64,000 nt of DNA, taken from Bradyrhizobium sp. NAS80.1. Its GTDB lineage: Bacteria; Pseudomonadota; Alphaproteobacteria; Rhizobiales; Xanthobacteraceae. This document shows, piece after piece, positions 44,635 through 53,705 of this stretch. A program made the position numbers and the translations under genes. Every line of letters starts with the position of its first letter. Positions within the stretch are counted from its first letter, which is position 1. The DNA is taken from contig NZ_LGHL01000005.1 of the NCBI RefSeq assembly GCF_001908205.1, forward strand, positions 20,939 to 84,938, written 5' to 3'. The notes beneath the pieces were generated by a model. That model was given only the letters and a program-made list of their open reading frames with translations. It searched no databases and was not told where the DNA came from.

Positions 44635-45876
44635 TCAGGCGCGCTTCTTCGCGCTGGTTGCGATGTGGGTCGGGCGGGGCGCCGTGCCCTTGGCCTGCGG
44701 GGCAGGATTCGGAGCCTGTGCGCTCCGGGGGGCGTGCGGCTTGCCGGCCTTGCCTTTGGCCCCACGGGGCGTCTGGGCCGCCATCGCCAGCCGCGTTGCG
44801 GCACGCCGCGACAAGGTCGTGGAGAGCAGGACCTCGATCGAGCCTTCCGGGATCGCAAAGAGATCGGGGCCAGGCACGGGCAGGGTGGATGCGACATCCG
44901 CCTGGGCCTTGGTCCGGCGCGGCAGCAGCGGCTCATGCGCCGACTGCGCATTGAGATCGGCAAGAGAGGGCGCCGGAAGCGTCGTGGTCTGCGTGAACAC
45001 GAAGTTCGGCACGCCCGGCCAGCGTGCGATCGGCACCGTCTCCGTCGGCGGATGCAGCAGCCATTCCACCGGCGTGGTCGGCGTCGCCGGCCGGTCGGCG
45101 GTCGCAGGCACCACATGCACGATGCGATAGCCGCGTGCCTTGAGGTCGCGGATGATCTTCGGCAGCGCCGCCACCGTGCGCGCCTGGATGTCGTGTAGCA
45201 GCAGGATGCCCTTGCCCTTGGCCTCCAGCCGCTGGATCGCAAGCTGGTAGACGCGGTCGGACGACACGTGGCGCCAGTCGTCGGCCGGGAAGTCCGCGCT
45301 CCAGACCTGGATGCCGCGCGAGATCAGATAGTTCTCGACGCCGTCGGCGCGCATCAGGCCGGGAATGCGAAAGAACGGCGCAAGCTTGGACGGATCGGTC
45401 ATGGCGGCCGAGGTCCACTCGATGCCGCCGTTGATCTCCGTCTCGGCCTTCTCGATCGGCATCCTGTCGAACGTCAGGGGATGGTTCATGCTGTGGGTGC
45501 CGACGGTGTGACCCGCCGCCACCAGCTTGCGCACCCCTTCCGGGTTGGCCTTGGCCTGGCCGCCGATGATGAAGAAGGTCGCCTTGATGCACTCGTCGGC
45601 GAGGATCTGAAGCACCTGGTTCGAATATTTCGGCAAGGGACCGTCATCGAAGGTCAGGACGACTTCATGGTCCTTCAGCGGCAGCGTCTCGCGGTACTGC
45701 ATGGTGCCGATGCGCGGATGCTCGCGCGGATCCACCACGAGGGTGCGGGAGGTGCCAAGCGCGTCCGGATGGCCGGGGCAGTCGCTCGCGAGGGCCGCCG
45801 GCGAACCGATGGTCAGGAACCCAAGACAAAGGACGATGCACGATCGCGTCCGGAGAATACCGCTACTTCCGATCAT
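44635..45876 (-). CDS. Polysaccharide deacetylase, exported, with Pro/Ala-rich tail
   Basis: A 413-residue NodB-domain protein with a signal peptide. The metal motif VVLTFDDGPLPKYSNQVL has the catalytic Asp and zinc Asp, and HTVGTHSMNHP has the H-x3-H pair. Later motifs are FFRIPG and GKGILLLHDIQART. The last 130 residues are an extra Ala/Pro/Lys-rich extension likely to be disordered. It probably removes acetyl groups from a cell-wall or exopolysaccharide substrate in the periplasm. A shorter paralogue lies upstream on the same strand. Confidence 0.88.
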   Translation of the reverse strand: MIGSSGILRTRSCIVLCLGFLTIGSPAALASDCPGHPDALGTSRTLVVDPREHPRIGTMQYRETLPLKDHEVVLTFDDGPLPKYSNQVLQILADECIKATFFIIGGQAKANPEGVRKLVAAGHTVGTHSMNHPLTFDRMPIEKAETEINGGIEWTSAAMTDPSKLAPFFRIPGLMRADGVENYLISRGIQVWSADFPADDWRHVSSDRVYQLAIQRLEAKGKGILLLHDIQARTVAALPKIIRDLKARGYRIVHVVPATADRPATPTTPVEWLLHPPTETVPIARWPGVPNFVFTQTTTLPAPSLADLNAQSAHEPLLPRRTKAQADVASTLPVPGPDLFAIPEGSIEVLLSTTLSRRAATRLAMAAQTPRGAKGKAGKPHAPRSAQAPNPAPQAKGTAPRPTHIATSAKKRA

Positions 45877-46049
45877 GAACTTCGTCTGCCCTTACATGCG
45901 ATTGCCGCCATAGCAGGTCGGAGATGCCGCAAAACGGTTCCACCGCAAGACCTTCGAAAGTCCCCCTTCCATCTTTGCATGTCGTAGCATGAACAGATTG
46001 TTAATAGGGCCTCAATCACCCCATTTTGCCCCGGCGTGACATTCCGGCA

Positions 46050-46856
46050 TCAATGCGCGTCGGCATTCTTCTGCGGCGCCGCTGCCGGCACGACGTGAAC
46101 GACGCGGTAGCCGTTTTCCCGCAAATATTGCAGGAAGGCCGGCATGATCGCGGCCGTACGTGCCTTGGGGTCGTGGAAGAGGATGATACCCTTGCCGGCG
46201 GCGGCCAGGCGCTCCGTGACGAGCTTCAGTTCCTGCTCCGGCGTCATCTCGTTCCAGTCGCTGGCCCAGAGGTCAGCCCCGAACACCACGATGCCGCGCG
46301 ACTGCAACAGGTCGAGCTGTGCCGGCGTCGCCTCGAAATAGGGGAAGCGGAAGAACGGCGTCGCGGGCGTCGTGGTCGACATTCCTTTCAGCGCCATCTC
46401 GTTGGCCGCGATGCCGCGGTCGATCTCATTCTTGGCCTTGTCGAACGGGATTCGCGCCATGAACGGATGCGACCAGGTGTGATGGCCGATGGTGTGACCC
46501 TCGCGCGCGATGCGCTTGACCATGTCGGGGTGTTGGGAGGCGTGCAGGCCGATCAGGAAGAAGGTCGCGCGCACGCATTCCTGCGCCAGCGCCGCCAGCA
46601 CCTTCGATGTCGTCGGCGGGTGCGGGCCGTCGTCGAAGGTCAGGACGACCTCGTGATCGGCGAGCGGCAGCGTCTGCGGGAAGCTCTTCAAGCCCACGCG
46701 CGGCGTGGTCTGGGCGTCGACGCTCAGCACCCGCGAGGTGCCGAGCGCGTCCTTGCGCGGGCAGTCGGCGGCTTCAGTCGGGGCGATGCAGCTGAGGGCA
46801 GCAAGGACCGCGCCGGCCGACATCGAGATCCACCTCAGTCGCAGCATCTTTGTCAT
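46050..46856 (-). CDS. Polysaccharide deacetylase, exported
   Basis: A 268-residue NodB-domain protein with a signal peptide cleaved near TEA|ADCP. Motifs are VVLTFDDGPHPPTTSKVL, HTIGHHTWSHP, FFRFPYFE and GKGIILFHDPKARTAAIM. It shares its layout, including the C-P..DALGTSR N-terminal stretch, with the 413-residue paralogue downstream but lacks the long tail. The two are separated by about 170 bases and probably arose by tandem duplication. Confidence 0.9.
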   Translation of the reverse strand: MTKMLRLRWISMSAGAVLAALSCIAPTEAADCPRKDALGTSRVLSVDAQTTPRVGLKSFPQTLPLADHEVVLTFDDGPHPPTTSKVLAALAQECVRATFFLIGLHASQHPDMVKRIAREGHTIGHHTWSHPFMARIPFDKAKNEIDRGIAANEMALKGMSTTTPATPFFRFPYFEATPAQLDLLQSRGIVVFGADLWASDWNEMTPEQELKLVTERLAAAGKGIILFHDPKARTAAIMPAFLQYLRENGYRVVHVVPAAAPQKNADAH

Positions 46857-46939
46857 TGCGCTCGTTGCTGCCTTGTGGGTATTGCCTGAACCATCAGCTC
46901 AGATCACTCGTTCCAACCTGTCGAACGGCGAGCCGCGCC

Positions 46940-48361
46940 ATGGATCAACATAGCGAAGGTGCCGCATCTGCCGAGGCCTCGGTACTCGACCACGTGCCGA
47001 TGCGCAATGAAGACGGCGAAATTCGTCACGAATTCGTCGAGGAAATTGCCCATGCGATCGAGGCCAGCGACAGCGCCGCGCTGCGCGCCTGCGTTGCCGA
47101 GCTGCACGAGGCCGATCTCGGCGATTTGATCGCGGCCCTGCAGCCCGACGACCGCGTCCGCCTGGTCGAGCTGACCGGACGCGATTTCCACTTCTCCGCG
47201 CTGAACGAAGTCGATGAGACGGTCCGCGAGGAGATCCTCGAGGAGCTGCCGCCGGAGACGGTCGCCGAGGGCGTCCGCGAGCTCGAATCCGACGACGCGG
47301 TCGAGCTCCTGGAGACCCTCGACGAGGCGGAGCAGGTGGAGATCCTCGAGAAGCTGCCCTTGCAGGAGCGCGTCGCGCTCGAGCGCAGCCTGCTGTATCC
47401 GGAAAATTCCGCCGGCCGCCGGATGCAGACCGAGTTCATCGCGGTGCCGCAGGATTTCACCGTGGGCCAGGCGATCGACTACATGCGCGAGGCGCCGGAT
47501 CTGCCCGACCGCTTCTACGAGATCTACGTCGTCGACAAGGACCGGCATTGGCAGGGCGCCGTGCCGCTCGATGTGCTGCTGCGCGCGCGCCGCCCGGTGC
47601 CGCTCACTGAGCTCACCGACGAGGATCGCCGCCGCGTCTCCGTCCTGGAGGACCAGGAGGAGGTGGCGCGCATGTTCGGCAAGTACAATCTCGTCGCCGC
47701 GCCCGTGCTCGACACCCAGGACCGCCTCGTCGGCGTCATCACTGTCGACGACGTCGTCGACGTCATCGAGGAGGAGGCGGATGAGGACCTCAAGGCGCTC
47801 GGCGGCGTCACCAGCGACGAACGGCTGTCGGACACCTTTCTGACGATTGCGCGCGGCCGCTTCAACTGGCTGCTGGTCAATCTCGCCACCGCCTTCCTGG
47901 CGTCCTCCGTGCTCGGCCTGTTCGAGGGCCAGCTCGAGAAGATGGTGGCGCTCGCGGTGCTCGCGCCGATCGTGGCGAGCCAGGGCGGCAATGCCGCGAC
48001 CCAGACCATGACGGTCGCGGTGCGTGCGCTTGCAACCCGCGAGCTGGGTTCCTTCAACGCCTGGCGCGTGGTGATGCGCGAGACGCTGGTCGGCCTCGTC
48101 AACGGACTCGCTTTCGCCGTGATCACGGGCATCGCGGCGGTGGCATGGTTCAAGATCCCGGGCCTCGGCATGGTGATCGGGCTCGCGATCATCTGCAACC
48201 TTGTCGCCGGCGCGCTCGGCGGCATCCTGATCCCGATGGCGCTCGAACGCGTCAGGGCTGATCCGGCGGTGGCCTCCGGCACGTTCGTCACCACGGTGAC
48301 CGACGTCGTCGGCTTCTTCTCCTTCCTCGGCATCGCGACGCTCTGGTTTGGATTGAAGTAG
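46940..48361 (+). CDS. mgtE: Magnesium transporter MgtE
   Basis: A 473-residue Mg2+ channel-type transporter. An acidic N-domain (residues 30-140, superhelical MgtE_N) precedes two CBS domains (about 145-270, with AAPVLDTQDRLVGVITVDDV) and a membrane domain of five helices with the pore sequence APIVASQGGNAATQTMTV. The cytoplasmic domains sense Mg2+ and gate the pore. The ATG at 46940 begins the charged leader; earlier in-frame codons are not family-like. Confidence 0.93.
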   Translation: MDQHSEGAASAEASVLDHVPMRNEDGEIRHEFVEEIAHAIEASDSAALRACVAELHEADLGDLIAALQPDDRVRLVELTGRDFHFSALNEVDETVREEILEELPPETVAEGVRELESDDAVELLETLDEAEQVEILEKLPLQERVALERSLLYPENSAGRRMQTEFIAVPQDFTVGQAIDYMREAPDLPDRFYEIYVVDKDRHWQGAVPLDVLLRARRPVPLTELTDEDRRRVSVLEDQEEVARMFGKYNLVAAPVLDTQDRLVGVITVDDVVDVIEEEADEDLKALGGVTSDERLSDTFLTIARGRFNWLLVNLATAFLASSVLGLFEGQLEKMVALAVLAPIVASQGGNAATQTMTVAVRALATRELGSFNAWRVVMRETLVGLVNGLAFAVITGIAAVAWFKIPGLGMVIGLAIICNLVAGALGGILIPMALERVRADPAVASGTFVTTVTDVVGFFSFLGIATLWFGLK

Positions 48362-48363
48362 GT

Positions 48364-48506
48364 CTCGTGTCCCGGGCGTGCTGCGGCGCGCGAGCGCTGC
48401 TGCGCAGAACCGGGACCCAGATTGGTGCGGCTCGCTCTACGGCGAGATGGGCCCCGGCTCTGCAGCGCACCGCCGAAGTGGCGCTCCGCCGCGTCCGGGA
48501 CACGAG
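48364..48506. repeat. Long intergenic palindrome
   Basis: CTCGTGTCCCGG (48364-48375) is an exact complement of CCGGGACACGAG (48495-48506). Inside lie further partly complementary runs such as GAACCGGGACCCA and TGGGCCCCGGCTC. I recall this type as a frequent intergenic element in Bradyrhizobium. It follows mgtE and may end its transcript. Confidence 0.75.
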
Positions 48507-48570
48507 ATCGCGTCTTTAATCCGAACTTAAGCGACCTGCCGCATCATCGCCCGTGCTTGAGGGAATGGAC

Positions 48571-48867
48571 ATGCGGTTGCGGCTGAAGGCGGACGGACGG
48601 ATCGTCGAGTTGCGGGACGGGCAGGAGTTTCCGGTCCAACCTGCGGCCAATACTGCGCCGGCTGACACCAGCTCGCTCGCGGTGCGCGATTTGCGCCGTC
48701 GCGCCTGCCTCACCCAGATGGAGTTTGCCGCCAAACTCGGCGTGCCCGTCGAGACCATTCGCAACTGGGAGCAGGGCAAGCGCGCTCCGCGCGGACCGGC
48801 CCGCGCGCTGCTCGCGGTGATCGCGCATGCGCCGGACACGGTGTTCCAGGCGCTCGCGAAGGCCTGA
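48571..48867 (+). CDS. Helix-turn-helix (XRE-like) protein
   Basis: A 98-residue DNA-binding protein. A short beta-rich leader (MRLRLKADGRIVELRDGQEF) precedes a helix-turn-helix reading LTQMEFAAKLGVPVETIRNW, similar to antitoxin-type XRE proteins of the HigA/MqsA kind. GAGGGA seven bases upstream supports the ATG at 48571. No toxin gene is adjacent, so it is an orphan regulator. Confidence 0.72.
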   Translation: MRLRLKADGRIVELRDGQEFPVQPAANTAPADTSSLAVRDLRRRACLTQMEFAAKLGVPVETIRNWEQGKRAPRGPARALLAVIAHAPDTVFQALAKA

Positions 48868-49025
48868 CCCGAACTTCCTGTTAGAGCTCTCGGACGACGA
48901 GATGGCTCGGATCGCGGCGCTGGCCAGTCCGAAGGGCCGCCTGACCGATTTTGGCTTAGCGCCAAAATGGGATTGAGGGGCCGTTCCGGTATGCTAGGAG
49001 CAGGGCGGCAACCCAAGATCGGGCG

Positions 49026-49922
49026 ATGGAACTGCGGAAGCTCATACGGACGGACATTGCAGCGTCGGCGATCGCGCATCTGACGCTGGTGGCGTTGATC
49101 ATCCTGATCAGCGAGGTGCATCCGTTTCGCAGCCAGGCGCCCGAAACGGTTTCGGTCGACATCGTCACGCCGGAGCAGGTGAAGGAGGAGGTCAAGGAGC
49201 AGGAGACCAAGGAGCCGGCGAAGGAGCAGCCGCCGGAGCCGACCCCCGACCTGAAACTGCCGGAGCTGGATTTCGCAGACAAGGACAAGCCTGACGCGGC
49301 CCCGAAGCCTGCGGCCAAGCAGCCGGCACCGTCACCGGCGCCGCAGGCATCGCCCGAACCACCGCAACGGTCCGCACAGCAGCAACCGCAGCAACAGCCT
49401 TCTCCGCCGCCGAAGCCGCGCGAGGCCAACGCACAGCCGCAGCAGCCGCCACCCGCAATGCCGCAGCCCCAGGCCGCGCCTCCGGCCTATCGGCCTCCGG
49501 AGCCGGACGTCACCGTCAAGTACGGCGTCATGCTGGGCCTGCCGCCTGAATTGCCGCTCGAACCGAAAGACCTCCCGAAGGACGACGGCGGCGACGCCAA
49601 GGACTCGATCGCAGCCAGGCTACCGGCGGAGGTTGTCGCCGAGCTTCGTCGTCACCTGAGAAGCTGCGCAAAACTGCCGGCCGGGGTCGCCCCGACCGAC
49701 AGCGTGCACATCAAGCTGCGCGCCGTGTTTGCCACCGACGGCGGGCTGGCGCGCCCGCCGATCCTGATCGAAGCCCCGCCCTCCGCGAAGGGGGTGGCCC
49801 TCGTGAAGTCCGCGATGAGCGCGCTTCAGGCCTGCCAGCCCTACAAGATGCTGCCGGTCGACAAATACGAGGAATGGAAGGTGATGGATCTGCCGTTCAC
49901 GCCGCAGGATTTTGGCGGGTAG
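49026..49922 (+). CDS. TonB/TolA-like energy transducer with Pro-rich linker
   Basis: A 298-residue protein with one N-terminal membrane helix (ASAIAHLTLVALIILISEV), a long Pro/Gln/Lys-rich linker over residues 50-165, and a compact C-terminal domain (residues 190-298) with Cys in LRSCAKLP and LQACQPY. This layout matches TonB/TolA proteins that bridge the periplasm, and the C-terminal domain looks TolA-like. No tolQ, tolR, exbB or exbD is in the window. Confidence 0.8.
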   Translation: MELRKLIRTDIAASAIAHLTLVALIILISEVHPFRSQAPETVSVDIVTPEQVKEEVKEQETKEPAKEQPPEPTPDLKLPELDFADKDKPDAAPKPAAKQPAPSPAPQASPEPPQRSAQQQPQQQPSPPPKPREANAQPQQPPPAMPQPQAAPPAYRPPEPDVTVKYGVMLGLPPELPLEPKDLPKDDGGDAKDSIAARLPAEVVAELRRHLRSCAKLPAGVAPTDSVHIKLRAVFATDGGLARPPILIEAPPSAKGVALVKSAMSALQACQPYKMLPVDKYEEWKVMDLPFTPQDFGG

Positions 49923-50647
49923 CGAATTGCTGCATGGTCGACGCCGTTCATGCAAAAGGCTGCCACGACCCGTCGGGCAAAACACCCTGATGCGGCGTCA
50001 AGCCGCTTCCGCTGAAAATATTCCGCTTTACCGAAATTCGGGTTTTCGCCCATCCCGGCTCACCCTTGAGGGGCGATCATGTGTCGTCACGATACGCGAG
50101 CCGGGTTGCGGTGGACGCGGCAGCGTCGGGCGCGAGAGGTCAAGGGCAGGGCGGATTGCTCTCCGTGAGCCCGAGGCTACGTGCCGACGAGCGGCGCTGA
50201 CAGTTCGTCTCGCCAGCATTTTCTTGGCAACGTCGACAAGGCCGGGAAGCAATGTGGCGAACACGCGAACGCGCGTACGGCAAAACCGTGTGGTCCTTTC
50301 CGCAAGCGCTAATTTCGACCTGTTGAAAACGCAGAAAGTATTTGAAAATAAAAGCGTTTTTCGACTTTTGGCGTGAAGCGGATGGCGCGACGGAAGCCCG
50401 CCGGGCCCTATTAGGCCCTATTTCACATGCGCTGGCGCGCGCGCCTTATGTCCGGCTGCTCAGTGTGCTCTGTGCGGCCTTCCTCCGCGCCACGATAGCG
50501 CCTCTTGTGACTTGTTGCGTGTCTGAGCCCTGTCGCGGCGTGAGAGGATGCGCGCTTGAAGCCCTGCAAGCCTCCTCTTGTCAGCGGTAAGATAATCGGG
50601 TCTCATGTGGAGCATGGTGCAAGCTTCGAAATGGTTGGGTCGGCGCT
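49923..50647. other. Gene-free region holding a repeat-like element
   Basis: No convincing gene in about 725 bases. From about 50078 to 50305 the sequence (CATGTGTCGTCACGATACGC ... GCAAAACCGTGTGGTCC) resembles, from memory, a repeated element that in Bradyrhizobium often yields spurious annotated proteins. Near 50330-50370 it is A/T rich. The frame through it (49912-50376) is Arg-rich and not protein-like. Confidence 0.5.
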
Positions 50648-50980
50648 ATGAATAGACCGATCTTCGAACAGCCTACTGAACGTGAGTTTCTTCTCGCGCA
50701 GCTTTCGTCCGACGATCACCATCGTGTTCGCGACTTTATGAGAGAGAACCGCGTCGCGGCATCCGACGCCATTCAGATGCTCGGCATAGGGCGGCCAGAT
50801 GCGGGCCGGAACTTCCCCGACGTAGAGGTCTCCGACGACGAGCGCCAGTTCATGCTGAGCCAGCTATCTCCGCACGAGCGCGCGTTGGCCGAGCGAGCCC
50901 TCGCTCGCAACCATGAAATGACGGTCGGCCAGTGCATCGCACTAATCCGCAAAGCTGCCGAACCAGGCAGATGGCCATGA
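50648..50980 (+). CDS. Small protein with an internal duplication
   Basis: A 110-residue acidic, helical protein of unknown function. Two halves resemble each other: EREFLLAQLSSDDHHRVRDF with DAIQMLG, and DERQFMLSQLSPHERALAER with QCIALIRKA. Its stop TGA overlaps the ATG of the following LuxR-type HTH gene by four bases (50977-50980), so the two products are probably made together and may cooperate. No family recognised. Confidence 0.6.
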   Translation: MNRPIFEQPTEREFLLAQLSSDDHHRVRDFMRENRVAASDAIQMLGIGRPDAGRNFPDVEVSDDERQFMLSQLSPHERALAERALARNHEMTVGQCIALIRKAAEPGRWP

Positions 50981-51177
50981 GCAAGCTGCCGCTAAGTGCG
51001 CGCGGGAAGCAGTTCCTTAGGCGCTTGGCGGCTGGCAAGACACATGCTCAGTTCGCCGTGCGACTTGGCGGGGACCTCAAAGCAAGTTGCGGGTCAGCGA
51101 GAACGCTTGCTCGCCAAGCTGGGCCTCAGCGCGCCGGGCGAGATCGTGGCTGCCTGCGCGCCGGGGCAAGGCCCTAG
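50977..51177 (+). pseudogene. LuxR-type helix-turn-helix protein, frameshifted
   Basis: From the ATG at 50977 the frame reads MSKLPLSARGKQFLRRLAAG then KTHAQFAVRLGG. After one base is skipped in the G4 run (51070-51073) it continues TSKQVAGQRERLLAKLGLSA and PGEIVAAC. The joined product is a normal LuxR-type HTH of about 65 residues. As given, the gene is broken by one extra G. The end is approximate, because the corrected frame stays open far downstream. Confidence 0.55.
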
Positions 51178-51219
51178 TTTTAAGGTGGGCGACGTTGTTG
51201 CTTCTTTAGCAAGCCTGCA

Positions 51220-51501
51220 TCATCCAGGAGCTACGGGCGGCCGGAAAAGCCAGTCTACGTCCCATTGCAGAGGAGCGGAACGAAGCCGGCAACTCCCTTG
51301 CGCGCGCGTAAGGCCCGGTTTGCTCGGTTCAGCGGTTGCCAGTGTCCTGCCCATCGCAAGATCGAATGGGGCTGGGCTAGAAGCAGCGATGCGGGCCCGA
51401 ATGGGATCGCCCAAAGATGTCGCCGCAATCGTGATCATCACTACAGATACTAGGACTATGAGCACATCAGTCATGATGCGCCTTGAAAAATGCTTCGTCA
51501 T
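51220..51501 (-). CDS. Possible small membrane-anchored protein
   Basis: A 93-residue product from the ATG at 51501 with GAGGG eight bases upstream. It begins MTKHFSRRIMTDVLIVLVSV, giving a basic start and one hydrophobic helix, then a tail without recognisable features. It runs against the open tail of the broken LuxR-type gene. Support is the ribosome site and the helix only. Confidence 0.42.
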   Translation of the reverse strand: MTKHFSRRIMTDVLIVLVSVVMITIAATSLGDPIRARIAASSPAPFDLAMGRTLATAEPSKPGLTRAQGSCRLRSAPLQWDVDWLFRPPVAPG

Positions 51502-51976
51502 GATCGAACCCTCACAACCAATAGATGCGCGCGTGCGCAGCAAAAAATCGACTTCGCATGCAAATGGGTATGTGAACGGGAGTTCGCCGCACGTAGCGGT
51601 TCGTCCCTTAATAGCGCAGCAATCGCACATTGTGTAGCAGCGACCCAGACCCAATTTAGTCCCCCCATGCGTTAAAGCTAACGTGGACGCAGGGCCGTTA
51701 TAGCTTCGACGTCGTGCATCACACGGACACGACAGGATGGTCCAGGGTCGGTCCTCTGGAGAGCGTCGCGCGCGGGGACCGTGCGACGCCGCCTATCGAG
51801 GTATTTGCCACCGCGAAAATCGCGTTTAATTTTTGCACCAGCTCGCACACAAAGGCGTTCTGCGGACCGTGCCGCCGGTCGAGGTCGGTCAGTAGAGCGG
51901 TCCTTCAAACTCCCTCACAGCCCTGCGACAAAGTGCTAGGCTCGTCCCCCACACACGCGGTCTTCGGCAGGGGTTC
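51502..51976. other. Gene-free region with a 90-base degenerate repeat
   Basis: The only structure I see is at 51751-51840: GTCCTCTGG ... CTATCGAGGTATTTGCCACC followed by GCGAAAATCGCGTTTAATTT. A diverged copy lies at 53570-53659. The tail CGCGAAAATCGCG is a small palindrome. It lies about 135 bases ahead of the next gene. Confidence 0.5.
51751..51840. repeat. Degenerate 90-base repeat, copy A
   Basis: This copy shares with 53570-53659 the ordered blocks GTCCTCTGG, CGCG.GAC.GCCG, CTATCGAGG.TATTTG, CGCG.AA..CGCGTTT and TTTG.ACCA. Both copies lie on the same strand upstream of plus-strand genes. I recall similar text from Bradyrhizobium intergenic regions. Confidence 0.6.
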
Positions 51977-52954
51977 ATGCGACGGCGGGATTTCATCGCC
52001 CGGATGGCGGCCAGCGGAGTACTGGCGGTGCTTTCGCCGAGGTACGCGGAAGCCGCACAGCGGGTTTGGCGCTTGGGTCTACTCACACTCGCGGGGACCG
52101 CTGGCGAAAACGCTTTTGGTTCTATCATGCTGCCCTACTTGGCGACCCGGGGCTTCGTCGAAGGTCGTAACTTAGTCCTTGATGTTCGCGTGGGTACGGA
52201 GGAGCAAATGCCGGCGCTGGCGCAAGCGCTGGTCAGCGACAAACCCGACGTCATCATCGTCACATCCGATTGGGCGCTTTATCCCGCCCGTGCAGCAACG
52301 AGCACCATTCCGATTGTCGCTGCTCCCATGGGCGCAGACCCTGTCCGCGCCGGCGTCGCCGAAAGTTGGGCGCATCCGGGTGGAAACGTCACGGGCGTTT
52401 GTCTGATCGCGGGGGAACTTGAGGTCAAGCGTCTGTCCCTGCTTCACGAGGCTTTGCCATCCGTGCATCGAATTGCGGTGATGTCCGCTCATCGCAAGGT
52501 CGTGGAAGCGGGCTTTCCGCCCTTGCGCAAGGCTGCTGCCGAGGCCGGACTGGAACTGGTCGAGATTTGGGTCGAGAGCGCAAACGATTATGATGCTGCG
52601 TTTACTGCCATGCGCGCGGGCGGTGCAGAAGCGCTCGTCATCGTGCCAACGCCGGAACTTTTTCGCGACAATGGAGCGCTCGCCGCGCTTTCGGCAAAGG
52701 CTAGATTACCGACCATCGGAGGCTTCCGCGAGAGCGCCATACAAGGCTTGCTCATTGGCTATGGCCCAAGTCTTAAAGAACTTGGCCAGCAGGCAGCAAG
52801 CTATGTGGAGCGGATGTTCAATGGCGCGCAGGCAGGCGAGCTACCGTTTCAGGGCCCCACACATTTCGACTTCACGATCAACATGAAGACAGCCAAAGCA
52901 CTTGGCGTTACGATACCGCCGTTCCTTCTCGTGAGCGCTGAAATTATCGACTGA
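51977..52954 (+). CDS. ABC transporter substrate-binding protein (PF04392-like)
   Basis: A 325-residue exported protein of the ABC_sub_bind family. The start MRRRDFIARMAASGVLAVLS looks like a twin-arginine-type signal. Family features are LATRGFVEGRNLVLDVRVG, PDVIIVTSDWAL, HPGGNVTGVC and the C-terminal NMKTAKALGVTIPPFLLVSA with its conserved end. The ligand class is unclear; relatives are linked to tryptophan-like or other amphipathic ligands. Bradyrhizobium carries many orphan copies; no permease is nearby here either. Confidence 0.9.
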   Translation: MRRRDFIARMAASGVLAVLSPRYAEAAQRVWRLGLLTLAGTAGENAFGSIMLPYLATRGFVEGRNLVLDVRVGTEEQMPALAQALVSDKPDVIIVTSDWALYPARAATSTIPIVAAPMGADPVRAGVAESWAHPGGNVTGVCLIAGELEVKRLSLLHEALPSVHRIAVMSAHRKVVEAGFPPLRKAAAEAGLELVEIWVESANDYDAAFTAMRAGGAEALVIVPTPELFRDNGALAALSAKARLPTIGGFRESAIQGLLIGYGPSLKELGQQAASYVERMFNGAQAGELPFQGPTHFDFTINMKTAKALGVTIPPFLLVSAEIID

Positions 52955-53125
52955 GATTTAGCGGTTTCGCAATGTCCGCAATCTCTCCTCTCACGAGGCG
53001 GACACCTGGGAAGAATTCTCCGCGAGCGGGAAAACGGCATCAGGCGATCAAAACCCTGGAGATGGGGCAAAGCGCAAAGTGCGCCCTAGCACCCCATCGG
53101 CCGAATTAAGGGTGGCAGACCCAAG

Positions 53126-53515
53126 CTAGTTGTTGCGACGCAATGTCCCGTCGATTACGTAGGCGACGGTCTTGTCCAACCTGTTCACGATCAAAAGCCT
53201 GTCGTGCATGATTGTGTAGTCGTACCCCTTCAGGGACGAAACTTCTGCGGCCACTTCATCGGGGATCGCCGCTAAAGGAACGTCTTTGGGCAAAACCTCG
53301 CCAACAGGCACCGCTAACTGTGATCGCGGAGGGTCGATTGGATAGTTGTTGAGGCGTTGCCACACGGCCTTTTCCTGCTCGGATGAAAGGTGGAGCGGGG
53401 CTGCGGGCTGCTGAGCTTCGCTTGACATCGGTGCCGCACGATCCTGTGCGGCTGCTCCGATGATACTAGCAGCCAGAATAACTGCCGCCTGCACGAGACG
53501 GGAATGACTGCTCAT
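53126..53515 (-). CDS. Exported DUF1236-like protein
   Basis: A 129-residue secreted protein. The signal peptide SRLVQAAVILAASIIGAAAQ is followed by a spacer and a compact domain (LAVPVGEVLPKDVPLAAIPD, GYDYTIMHDRLLIVNRLDKT, VAYVIDG) typical of the DUF1236 family, which is common in Rhizobiales and of unknown function. It is convergent with the binding-protein gene. Confidence 0.8.
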   Translation of the reverse strand: MSSHSRLVQAAVILAASIIGAAAQDRAAPMSSEAQQPAAPLHLSSEQEKAVWQRLNNYPIDPPRSQLAVPVGEVLPKDVPLAAIPDEVAAEVSSLKGYDYTIMHDRLLIVNRLDKTVAYVIDGTLRRNN

Positions 53516-53569
53516 GGCAGCTCCTTAAAGAACCGCCCCACCGAATTAAGTCCCGCGACCCGGTGGTGG

Positions 53570-53659
53570 GTCCTCTGGGGCGCGTAAGAAAGCGGGGTAC
53601 GCGCGACCGCCGCTATCGAGGATATTTGTCACGGGCGAAACCGCGTTTTATTTGTACCA
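53570..53659. repeat. Degenerate 90-base repeat, copy B
   Basis: Second copy of the element seen at 51751-51840; here the core reads CTATCGAGGATATTTGTCAC then GGGCGAAACCGCGTTTTATT. It ends about 47 bases before the GTG of the next gene and could therefore carry its promoter or a regulatory site. Confidence 0.6.
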
Positions 53660-53705
53660 CCATGGAACAGCTCGACGTACTCGCAGACGAGAGGACTAGA
53701 AAAGC

